9,299 bases of DNA, taken from Fimbriimonadaceae bacterium. GTDB taxonomy: Bacteria; Armatimonadota; Fimbriimonadia; Fimbriimonadales; Fimbriimonadaceae. A program made the position numbers and the translations under genes. Numbering within the stretch: the first letter of the stretch is position 1; each line of letters starts with the position of its first letter. The DNA lies in the NCBI GenBank assembly GCA_022402505.1, contig JAKRSE010000307.1, positions 1 to 9,299 of the forward strand, given 5' to 3'. Shown in pieces: positions 1 through 5,946 of the stretch. The notes beneath the pieces were generated by a model. That model made no database searches, was not told the DNA's origin, and saw only the letters and a list, made by a program, of their open reading frames with translations.

Positions 1-611
1 CTCGCCTCGCCCCAGCGCACGATGATCGGGTCATCGATCTTCTTCGGCTCGGTGGACTGGTGGGCCACCACGCGGCCCGTGTTCTCGATTCCGGCGCAGA
101 TCACCTGGCAGCCCGCCTGGCGGATGATCAGCGAGCAGCCGGCAAAGAGAGGCTGGAGACCGCCCGGCGACGTGCCCCCCTCGGGAAAGAGGCAGACCGT
201 CTCGCCCGCCTTCAGCAGCTCCACCGCCCGTCGCAGAGCCGCGCGATCTGCGGACTTGGTGTTCACCGGAAACGCGCCATACCACAGGGCGAGCCAGGAG
301 GAGAACTTGTGCGCGGCCCCCGGAGGCTTCCCGTCGGCCCCGGTTTCCGACCACTCGAAGACCTCGCGATTCGCCATGAAGAAGAGCCGGCGTCGGCAGG
401 CCAGCTGCATGATCGGCGGGTCGAGGATGGAGAGATGATTCGCCAAAACCAGGAGCCCGCCCGTCTTCGGAATCCGATCCCGCCCCTCCACCGCCACCCG
501 GGCCCAACGGCGGAAGAACAGCCCTCCCCACCAGGGATAGGTCTTCAGCAACGGCCGCAGGAGCCAGGGCTCCCGGTAGTCGGTCAGGTTGGAATCCGGG
601 GTGCGCTTCAT
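1..611 (-). CDS. 1-acyl-glycerol-3-phosphate acyltransferase-like protein (PlsC family), 3' end outside window
   Basis: The visible 203 residues form the catalytic core of a PlsC-type acyltransferase, a family that moves an acyl chain from acyl-CoA or acyl-ACP to lysophosphatidic acid at the inner face of the membrane. Motif I is NHLSILD (residues 58-64), which gives the HX4D catalytic pair H59 and D64. Motif III is FPEGGTS (142-148), the acceptor phosphate-binding block. A hydrophobic stretch around residues 25-33 (YPWWGGLFF) could seat it on the membrane. The start ATG overlaps the purN stop as ATGA, so translation is probably coupled. The frame is open to base 1, so the C-terminus is missing. 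The substrate is inferred from the family; related members acylate other lipids, so I give no gene symbol. Confidence 0.9.
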   Translation of the reverse strand, partial: MKRTPDSNLTDYREPWLLRPLLKTYPWWGGLFFRRWARVAVEGRDRIPKTGGLLVLANHLSILDPPIMQLACRRRLFFMANREVFEWSETGADGKPPGAAHKFSSWLALWYGAFPVNTKSADRAALRRAVELLKAGETVCLFPEGGTSPGGLQPLFAGCSLIIRQAGCQVICAGIENTGRVVAHQSTEPKKIDDPIIVRWGEA

Positions 612-1189
612 CCTTGCAGACGCTCTACAAGCAGGTTCAAACCGTCCTGATAGGCGATGTGCTCCTGGTCCAGGACCCGTTCGGCCAGAGTCTCGGCCGT
701 GTCGTCCGGGAGCACGGGTACGCGCCGCTGAAGCAGAATCGCCCCCTCGTCATAGCGCTCATCGACAAGATGGACCGTGCAGCCGCTCTCCGATTCTCCG
801 GCTGCGATCACTGCTTCATGAACGTGGATGCCGTACATCCCCTTTCCGCCGAACTTCGGCAGAAGAGCCGGGTGAATGTTCAGAATCCGGCCCTCGAAGG
901 CGGCGACCACTTCTCCCGGCAACAGCGACATGTAGCCGGCCAGGCAGACGATCTCCACCCGCGCCGAACCCAAAGCGGAGAGAAGCCGACCGGCGTAGCC
1001 CTCTCCCTTGATCGGCACCACCGCCACCGGGACGCCCAAGGCGCGGGCCCTTGCGACGGCGGGGGCATCTTCGCGGGGGGCGACCACCAGGGCCGCCTCC
1101 GCCTGCACGGCGCCGGAGAATGATCCGGAAATCAGAGCCGCCATGTTCGAGCCGCGCCCCTTCGAGCCGACCAGAACCGCGAACCTCAT
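608..1189 (-). CDS. purN: Phosphoribosylglycinamide formyltransferase (GAR transformylase)
   Basis: This 193-residue cytoplasmic enzyme transfers a formyl group from 10-formyltetrahydrofolate to GAR, the third step of de novo purine synthesis. The N-terminal beta strand and phosphate loop read MRFAVLVGSKGRGSN (1-15). LAGYM (83-87) matches the folate-side loop of the family. NIHPALLPKF (104-113) carries the catalytic Asn104 and His106, and YDEG (146-149) carries the catalytic Asp147. Length fits the usual 190-215 residues. The loop normally written GSGSN is here GSKGRGSN, two or three residues longer. The start codon overlaps the GH172 stop and the stop codon overlaps the plsC start, both as ATGA. 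No strong Shine-Dalgarno is seen, which fits coupled translation. The family call is secure. Confidence 0.96.
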   Translation of the reverse strand: MRFAVLVGSKGRGSNMAALISGSFSGAVQAEAALVVAPREDAPAVARARALGVPVAVVPIKGEGYAGRLLSALGSARVEIVCLAGYMSLLPGEVVAAFEGRILNIHPALLPKFGGKGMYGIHVHEAVIAAGESESGCTVHLVDERYDEGAILLQRRVPVLPDDTAETLAERVLDQEHIAYQDGLNLLVERLQG

Positions 1190-2322
1190 CCGGTCTCGTT
1201 GCCCCAGAGGCGGCCTCCCCCCCGCGACCTCCGCCAGGCATCACGCCACCGATGGACATCCACGACCGACGTGTCGGGCCCGGGAATCCTCTGATCCACG
1301 GGCGCCAGAACCGGGAACGCCCGGCCGGGCATCGTCTGGTACCAATAGGCGACCGAAGCGAGGTTGAGCGACATCACATTGGCGTGACCGTGCTCGATGG
1401 TCGCCCGAAGGCTGGAGCGAAACCGAATCGGGTCTTCGATGTGGTAGCGATAGACGTGGGTTCGGCCCATCCAGCCGAACCTCGGATCGCGGTTCTCCAC
1501 ACCGGGAACCCGGGCGGTTCCGAAGTACGGGTGGCTGAAGAGTTCGTCCGGACACCAGCACTGGTTGAAGTAGTCCTCGGTGCCCGTCCCGTGGAGCGTT
1601 CCCGGCCAGGGTTCGCCATCGATCAGGAACATGTCGTCGCCTTCGCCGTACCACATCGGCCCCGGGTTCTGGACGTAGAAGTTCACGCCGGCGAAGTGGC
1701 CGCGCCCGGACGCTTCGCAGAAGACGTAGTTCTGGGTCGTCGATTGGTTCTTCGGCTCCTCTCCGCCCAGGACGCCCCATTCGTTCTCGTTCGGAGCCCC
1801 CTCCGGCCAGGTGCTCTCCTGGTTGTACCAGGCGAAGAACCGAGGCACATCCTCGCCGATCCGAGCATGCTCCTCGTAGTCGACGTAGAAGTAGAGGGCC
1901 TCGACGGGCGAATCGCTCTGATTCTCCAGCACCACCCGGGCCCCCTCGCCGAAGGGCATCGGCCAGTAGCTGACCAGGGACATTCCGTCTTTGGGTGCGG
2001 CGGCCAGAGGGAGGCTGGAGAAGGTGTAGTTCATCCCCCAGCCCTGCCCGAAGAAGTCGCCGAGCGGACTCTCGACGGACGGATGCTCGTGCCCGTCCCA
2101 GAAGCATCGGAGCACGAGCTTGCGACGGATCATCGGGTCCGGGCAGCTGAGGGTGATCCAGATGTGCTTGATGATCCCGGCGCCGCCCAGGTCGGCGAGC
2201 ACCGCGGTGGCGTGAGGCTCAACCCGGATGCAGTCCCGATTGCCCCCCGTCCGGTCGAAGCTTGAGGACCGACGCGACCTTGCATCGGAAAGAGACAGGA
2301 GACCCGAGAGGCCGCCGAACAT
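1186..2322 (-). CDS. GH172 / DUF2961 family glycoside hydrolase
   Basis: The 378-residue protein has the hallmarks of DUF2961, now glycoside hydrolase family 172. Characterised members act on alpha-D-fructofuranosides, difructose anhydride I or alpha-D-arabinofuranosides. Visible blocks are SFDRTGGNRD (21-30), GGAGIIKHIWIT (46-57), a WDGHEHPSVESPLGDFFG stretch (75-92), YGEGDDMFLIDGE (225-237) and GTGTEDYF (245-252). Glu227 and Glu249 lie about as far apart as the two catalytic glutamates reported for the family, so they are my candidates; this is inference without an alignment. There is no signal peptide, so it is probably cytoplasmic and may act on imported oligosaccharides. The start MFGGLSGLLSLSDARSRR resembles family N-termini. 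The stop overlaps the purN start. Substrate cannot be told from sequence. Confidence 0.9.
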   Translation of the reverse strand: MFGGLSGLLSLSDARSRRSSSFDRTGGNRDCIRVEPHATAVLADLGGAGIIKHIWITLSCPDPMIRRKLVLRCFWDGHEHPSVESPLGDFFGQGWGMNYTFSSLPLAAAPKDGMSLVSYWPMPFGEGARVVLENQSDSPVEALYFYVDYEEHARIGEDVPRFFAWYNQESTWPEGAPNENEWGVLGGEEPKNQSTTQNYVFCEASGRGHFAGVNFYVQNPGPMWYGEGDDMFLIDGEPWPGTLHGTGTEDYFNQCWCPDELFSHPYFGTARVPGVENRDPRFGWMGRTHVYRYHIEDPIRFRSSLRATIEHGHANVMSLNLASVAYWYQTMPGRAFPVLAPVDQRIPGPDTSVVDVHRWRDAWRRSRGGGRLWGNETG

Positions 2323-2362
2323 GCCCTAGTTTGGCTCATCCAGCGGCTCGGCTGGGAGGGCG

Positions 2363-2377
2363 GCGGCAGGTTGCCGC
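2363..2377. other. Short GC-rich hairpin in GH172 leader
   Basis: GCGGCA and TGCCGC form a perfect 6-bp inverted repeat around a 3-nt loop, about 41 nt upstream of the GH172 start codon. On the minus strand no T run follows it (the T6 at 2392-2387 lies before it), so it does not look like a terminator for that strand. It would lie in the GH172 5' leader. In a GC-rich genome such a hairpin can arise by chance. Confidence 0.3.
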
Positions 2378-2386
2378 GCCGTCCAC

Positions 2387-2471
2387 AAAAAACGTCCTGA
2401 TGGCCTCTGCGACACAAAAAACTTTCCGATCCGCGAAAAAAGTTTCCGATCTGGGCCATTCTGCGAAAAAA
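2387..2471. repeat. Four A6 tracts, including a 20-bp tandem direct repeat
   Basis: Runs of exactly six A sit at 2387-2392, 2416-2421, 2436-2441 and 2466-2471, so start-to-start distances are 29, 20 and 30 bp, close to whole helical turns. The middle two begin a near-perfect direct repeat: AAAAAACTTTCCGATC at 2416-2431 and AAAAAAGTTTCCGATC at 2436-2451 match at 15 of 16 positions with a 20-bp period. The first two tracts are preceded by CAC and the last two by GCG. AAACTTT (2419-2425) and AAAGTTT (2439-2445) are also inverted copies. Intrinsic DNA curvature, a regulator site or a multiplied terminator are all possible; the function is inferred. Confidence 0.75.
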
Positions 2472-2487
2472 CTGATCGGAGAATCAG
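2466..2487 (-). terminator. Weak candidate intrinsic terminator of the sulfatase transcript
   Basis: On the minus strand CTGAT (2487-2483) pairs with ATCAG (2476-2472) around a 6-nt loop and is followed directly by TTTTTT (2471-2466). The stem includes the sulfatase stop codon. It is only 5 bp with two G-C pairs, so it is weak. A longer alternative uses CCGATC (2479-2474) pairing with either downstream GATCGG copy (2451-2446 or 2431-2426), each of which is followed by AAA, one base and T6. Termination here would separate the sulfatase transcript from GH172. Confidence 0.4.
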
Positions 2488-3965
2488 GCCACGGGGACGG
2501 GTCGGCCTTGGAGGCGTTCCAGCTGATCCGCCTTCCCGGCCCGTCCCGTCGCCCTCAACCGCGCCAGGTACTGCGGCCAGGCAGGGTCGTGGATGTTGGC
2601 GTGGTGGGGACCGCCTTCGGACTCGACCACGTCGAAGGGATCACCCAAGACGCAGTCGGCAGCCAGCCGGGCCGCCTCTTCGCGAATCACCTCACCCTTC
2701 TCGGCGACGATGTCCGGGCGTTCACCGGCCAGGTTGCGAGTCTCGTGGGGATCGGTCTTCAGATCGAAGAGCATCCACTCGGGGAACTCCTTGAACCCGG
2801 TGTGCCGAGTATGGATCAGGATCATGTCGTCCCACCGAAGCGCCCGCTGAAGGCTCCATGCTCCATGGCTGAGGAGAAGCTCCCCTCTCCCGGCGGCTGC
2901 GGCCTCGCCTCGCAGGGCCGGCAAGAGGCTCTGTCCAACCCAGCCCCGCTCCGACGCATCGTTCGAGGCCCCCGCCAGATCGACGATCGTGGCGGCGAGG
3001 TCCAGGTGGGCATGGATCCCGCCGACCCGGCCCGGCGCAATGCCGGGGCCGCAGACCACTCCGGGAATGTGATTCGTGAACTCGTCCGCCGTCTGATGGT
3101 CGCCCCAGACGTTCAGCTCGCCGAGATTCTCGCCATGATCCGCCGAAACGATCACCACCGTCTCGTCGAGCACCCCGAGATCGGCCAGCCGATTGAGGAT
3201 TCGGCCGATATGCAGGTCGGCGTAAGCCACCCCGGCGTCGTAGGCATTCCAGTGGTTTCGGGCGTCCCCCAGATCCTTGATCTCACCCCGTCCCCAGACC
3301 CAATCTCCGGGGAGATCGGAAGTCCAGCCGGGGACCTCGCGGGAGGAGTGCGGTCCATAGGAGGCCCGCTGATCCTGGAGCATCTCTTCCGTCAGCCACG
3401 TCAAAGCGGGCGAATCGGCGAAGGGGTCGCCGAAGTCCGCGGGCGTGTCATAAGGCGTATGCGGATCCCACATGTTCACATGGAGGAACCAGTTCTCTTC
3501 CCGGCCGCGGCGGTCGATCCATTCCAACGCGGGCTCGGCGACCTGATCGGCATTCTCGGTCCCGTGGCGGCCCAGGTCGATCGTCTCGTGGAAGCCGTAC
3601 ACCATCTGGTACGCGCTGTGTCTTCGGGGGAAGCCGCTGATGGTGCAGGTGCGCAGACCGGCGCGACTCAGGATCGAGGCGAGCGACCGTTCTGCCGTGC
3701 TGCTTCGAAACCAGCGGGCCGCTCCGTCCGACGGCAGGTCGGCGCAGACGCCCCCGTGGTTCACCACCCCGGACTGGGCACCGAACCGTCCGCCGAAGAA
3801 GCCGGTCCGTGAGGGCAGACAGGGGGTGTCCGTCGCATACAGGCTCTGGATGACCGCGCCCCGAGCGGCGAGAGCGTCGATGTTCGGCGAGGTCGGCCGG
3901 ATGTGTCCGTAACAGCCAAGGTTCGCCGGCCTCAGAGAGTCGATGTCGAAGTAGAGGATCCGCAT
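2484..3965 (-). CDS. Sulfatase, formylglycine (Cys) type, alkaline phosphatase superfamily
   Basis: This 493-residue enzyme belongs to the type I sulfatases, which hydrolyse sulfate esters using a formylglycine made from an active-site cysteine. The modification motif is CLPSRTG (49-55), a clean C-x-P-S-R, so Cys49 is the predicted formylglycine. Metal ligands can be placed at Asp7/Asp9 in FDIDSLRP (6-13) and Asp276-His277 in SADHGEN (274-280); WDPHTPY (166-172) carries another typical active-site His (169). The C-terminal MLFDLKTDPHETRNLAG stretch (398-414) is a common sulfatase signature. No signal peptide is seen, which suggests a cytoplasmic enzyme. The start MRIL is chosen because the family begins at this strand; the frame runs on to 4202, but that extension is low-complexity and antisense-like. 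It starts 7 nt after the acetyltransferase stop. Substrate unknown; phosphonate monoester hydrolases of the same fold cannot be excluded. Confidence 0.92.
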   Translation of the reverse strand: MRILYFDIDSLRPANLGCYGHIRPTSPNIDALAARGAVIQSLYATDTPCLPSRTGFFGGRFGAQSGVVNHGGVCADLPSDGAARWFRSSTAERSLASILSRAGLRTCTISGFPRRHSAYQMVYGFHETIDLGRHGTENADQVAEPALEWIDRRGREENWFLHVNMWDPHTPYDTPADFGDPFADSPALTWLTEEMLQDQRASYGPHSSREVPGWTSDLPGDWVWGRGEIKDLGDARNHWNAYDAGVAYADLHIGRILNRLADLGVLDETVVIVSADHGENLGELNVWGDHQTADEFTNHIPGVVCGPGIAPGRVGGIHAHLDLAATIVDLAGASNDASERGWVGQSLLPALRGEAAAAGRGELLLSHGAWSLQRALRWDDMILIHTRHTGFKEFPEWMLFDLKTDPHETRNLAGERPDIVAEKGEVIREEAARLAADCVLGDPFDVVESEGGPHHANIHDPAWPQYLARLRATGRAGKADQLERLQGRPVPVA

Positions 3966-3972
3966 CGTCGGC

Positions 3973-4764
3973 TCACTGGACCGCCGTGCCCGGCCGCCAG
4001 GCCTCAGCGAGCCCGATCCGCTGGAAGCCCTTCCCGGAGTACCAGTCCACCAGGTCTTCGCCGCACTGCAGGCAGAGGGGCTTGCCTCGCCGGGCGGCAT
4101 CGGCCATGCACCACTTGAGGATCGCGCCGCCGATGCCCCGCTCGCGATGCCGGTCGTCCACGCACAGGTTGAAGAGTCCGACGGAGTCCGGCGTCTCGGC
4201 AAGCATCACCGCCCCCAGGATCCGGCCGCCCACCGAATGGTGCAGCAGCCGATGGGGACACCGCTCCGTGGCGTGTTGGACGCTGCGGGCCAGGGCCGTC
4301 TGCGGACCCGACATGAAGACGCCGGTCATGAAGGCGGCCGTCTCGTGCCGAGAGGTCCAGTCGGAGGCCTCCACCGGCTCCAGATCCACCGCGGAGGGCG
4401 CATCGCCTTCCCATCCCAGACTGGCGATCGAGTAGCGCCGGACCCAGCCTCGCGCCTCCAACCGCTCGGGGAGGTCGGCCGGACGGTCCCCGGAAAGGTG
4501 GAACAGGCTGAACTGCGGCCGGTGCCGGGCGATCTCGGTCAACCGCTCCAGGAGAGGGTCGAACTCCCGGTCATCCACATCCACCAGCACGGCGAAGTTG
4601 CAGAAGGCCAGATCCTCCGGACCGGTCACGATCTTGATCTCCGGCTCGTCCAGGCTCACCACGCCGGCCACCGTCCGCGCCAGCTCAAGATAGGTGTGAG
4701 ACAGGCTGGCGCGGGCAGCGGCCTGAAACCGGGTCAGAGTATCGTGTTCCAAAAGATCCCCCAT
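3973..4764 (-). CDS. GNAT-family N-acetyltransferase
   Basis: The 263-residue protein has a C-terminal GNAT acetyl-CoA binding region. The strand LGAVMLAETPDSVGLFNLCV (183-202) leads into DDRHRERGIGGAIL (203-216), which holds the R-x-x-G-x-G pyrophosphate loop (Arg207, Gly210, Gly212). The segment ending WYSGKGFQRIG (241-251) is the usual motif B tyrosine and GF turn. The N-terminal 130 residues look like a second, degenerate GNAT half with DLPERLEARGWVRR (97-110), so this may be a tandem-GNAT protein. The start ATG is supported by a GGAGGAG ribosome site 10 nt upstream and overlaps the end of the hydrolase gene by 31 nt. Substrate is unknown. The open frame continues upstream to 5304, but that part is antisense-like and inside the hydrolase gene. 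Confidence 0.85.
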   Translation of the reverse strand: MGDLLEHDTLTRFQAAARASLSHTYLELARTVAGVVSLDEPEIKIVTGPEDLAFCNFAVLVDVDDREFDPLLERLTEIARHRPQFSLFHLSGDRPADLPERLEARGWVRRYSIASLGWEGDAPSAVDLEPVEASDWTSRHETAAFMTGVFMSGPQTALARSVQHATERCPHRLLHHSVGGRILGAVMLAETPDSVGLFNLCVDDRHRERGIGGAILKWCMADAARRGKPLCLQCGEDLVDWYSGKGFQRIGLAEAWRPGTAVQ

Positions 4765-5945
4765 GTCGGCGATGCTCCTCCGGCAAACCGGAGCCCCAGC
4801 GCCCACTCGTCTCGCAGGGTGTACCCCAGCCAGGCTTCCGGACCCCGGGGGGTCACCATCGGAGAGAAGTGGAACCTCCCGTCGCGCCAGACATCCACGG
4901 CCCCGGCAACCTGGATCGAGCGGTTGGGATCGTAGGCGATTCCGACTCGGAGCGTGACCGAACTGATGCCGGAAGGAGCCTGGTAAGGACGGTCGTGGAG
5001 CGTGGCATCCAGAAATCCGGCGACCGTCCTCAGGATGTTCCGCTCGACGAGAAAGCCGCCGTAGTGCCCGCTCTCCAGCATCAGGACGTGCGGTGTGCCG
5101 AGAGCCTCGACGAGCTTGTCGGTCGATTCCGGCGGCACCACCTGATCGTGCCGGGCCCGGATGATCAGGGCATCGCGGGGCGGCTCCAGAGGCCGCAGCC
5201 GCAGGACCGGCTCGACCGGCTCCAGTTCCCGGGCCAGAGACTCTTGAGTCCAGCCGGCCGCTCGCACCTGGTCTCGCTGCTCCTGAACAAGCGGACTCCG
5301 CCAAAGGATTTCGGCCAGACCGACTCCACCGAGTGTGAAGGCCGCCGACCGGATGCGGGAATCCACGGCGAAGGGCAGGCTGCCGATGATCGCCCCGAGA
5401 GAGGTGCCCGCCAGGCCGATCCGGTCGCCCCGAATCTCCGGCCGGGTCTGGAGAAAATCGACCAGCCGACGGACGTCGGAAGCAGCCTGGGCCACCGTCT
5501 CGCGAATGCTGCCCGCGTCAGGGCGGATCGCCAAGGCGCCGCTCCGACTCCCGGCCGGAGTCCGGTCCAGATGGTAGGGGAGCGGCATGATCGCCGATGC
5601 GATTCCCCGGGCAGCCAGCCTGCGGGCCAGCGCGACCTCGGTCCGGGAATCGACCGCGCCCCAGTAGTGCAGAAGGATCGCCGCCGGCATCGGCCTGGGC
5701 GCGTCCCTCGGAACCATGACCCGAACCACCACCAGATCGTTTGCCGGATCGCCGCTGGGCCGGGCCGAAGGAAAGGCGAATCGATAGGTCCGCGCCAGAT
5801 CGTCTTCTGATTCAAGCGTCCAATCTGCAAAGGAGATCGGAGGGGGAGCCGCCAGCAGGTCGGAGGCGGGTTCCTGGTACCGTTCCACCTGGCAGAAATA
5901 CGGGGACGCTTGAACCCCGGCCAAGCAGAGGAGAGAGACCGCCAC
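4734..5945 (-). CDS. Exported alpha/beta hydrolase with a C-terminal beta-rich extension
   Basis: The protein (403 residues from the GTG start used here) is an alpha/beta-hydrolase of the dienelactone hydrolase/acetyl-esterase type. ILLHYWG (90-96) supplies the oxyanion region, GTSLG (180-184) the nucleophile elbow with Ser182, RARHDQVVPP (263-272) the acid Asp267, and ESGHYGGF (291-298) the catalytic His294. The N-terminus VSLLCLAGVQA-SPYF looks like a signal peptide. Residues from about 325 to 403 form an added domain of alternating hydrophobic strands. The start is uncertain: GTG at 5945 keeps it clear of the divergent gene, while ATG at 6077 would force 131 bp of head-to-head overlap. Its 3' end overlaps the acetyltransferase gene by 31 nt. 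The likely role is ester or acyl hydrolysis outside the cytoplasm; substrate unknown. Confidence 0.82.
   Translation of the reverse strand: MAVSLLCLAGVQASPYFCQVERYQEPASDLLAAPPPISFADWTLESEDDLARTYRFAFPSARPSGDPANDLVVVRVMVPRDAPRPMPAAILLHYWGAVDSRTEVALARRLAARGIASAIMPLPYHLDRTPAGSRSGALAIRPDAGSIRETVAQAASDVRRLVDFLQTRPEIRGDRIGLAGTSLGAIIGSLPFAVDSRIRSAAFTLGGVGLAEILWRSPLVQEQRDQVRAAGWTQESLARELEPVEPVLRLRPLEPPRDALIIRARHDQVVPPESTDKLVEALGTPHVLMLESGHYGGFLVERNILRTVAGFLDATLHDRPYQAPSGISSVTLRVGIAYDPNRSIQVAGAVDVWRDGRFHFSPMVTPRGPEAWLGYTLRDEWALGLRFAGGASPTWGIFWNTIL
4775..4781 (-). promoter_or_regulatory. Ribosome binding site for the GNAT gene
   Basis: On the minus strand GGAGGAG lies 10 nt before the ATG at 4764, inside the hydrolase coding sequence. 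It is among the best Shine-Dalgarno sequences in the window and decides the GNAT start. Confidence 0.65.
5927..5938 (+). promoter_or_regulatory. Purine-rich ribosome binding site for the repeat-protein gene
   Basis: AGAGGAGAGAGA precedes the GTG (5947) and ATG (5950) start candidates by 8-16 nt, depending on which GGAG or GAGAG run pairs. An in-frame stop (TGA at 5911-5913) lies just upstream, so the start must be one of these two codons or an unusual one. The site falls within the first codons of the divergent hydrolase gene. Confidence 0.5.
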
Positions 5946-5946
5946 C

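Larger units (their letters stand above)
2323..2483. other. Intergenic spacer with phased A-tracts
   Basis: This 161-bp interval between the sulfatase stop and the GH172 start is the only sizeable non-coding stretch in the window. The half next to the sulfatase is rich in A runs (T runs on the transcribed strand). The half next to GH172 is GC-rich and has a short perfect hairpin at 2363-2377. Any promoter for GH172-purN-plsC should lie here, but I see no convincing -35/-10 pair on the minus strand. Upstream of the GH172 ATG the only Shine-Dalgarno-like run is a weak AGGG ending 1 nt before the start. Confidence 0.7.

Noticed and set aside
1051..2265. Long plus-strand open frame opposite the GH172 gene (404 codons)
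   Set aside because: It is antisense to a clear GH172 gene, with no domain motif and a composition rich in Arg, Pro and Ala typical of GC-rich shadow frames.
2387..2471. A CRISPR array or phage attachment site in the spacer
   Set aside because: The repeat unit is 16-20 bp, only two good copies exist, there are no unique spacers of constant length, and no cas or integrase genes are present.
2262..3812. Long plus-strand open frame (516 codons) across the spacer and the sulfatase
   Set aside because: It is antisense to a sulfatase with intact catalytic motifs; no recognisable protein features in the shadow frame.
3966..4202. N-terminal extension of the sulfatase frame
   Set aside because: The extension is Ser/Arg/Gly-rich, lies inside the acetyltransferase gene in another frame, and the family starts at MRILYFDID.
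4765..5304. Upstream extension of the acetyltransferase frame
   Set aside because: The added part is low-complexity and inside the hydrolase gene, whereas the ATG at 4764 has a good ribosome site.
4869..5810. Plus-strand open frame (313 codons) opposite the hydrolase
   Set aside because: Antisense to a hydrolase with a complete Ser-Asp-His set; composition is that of a shadow frame.
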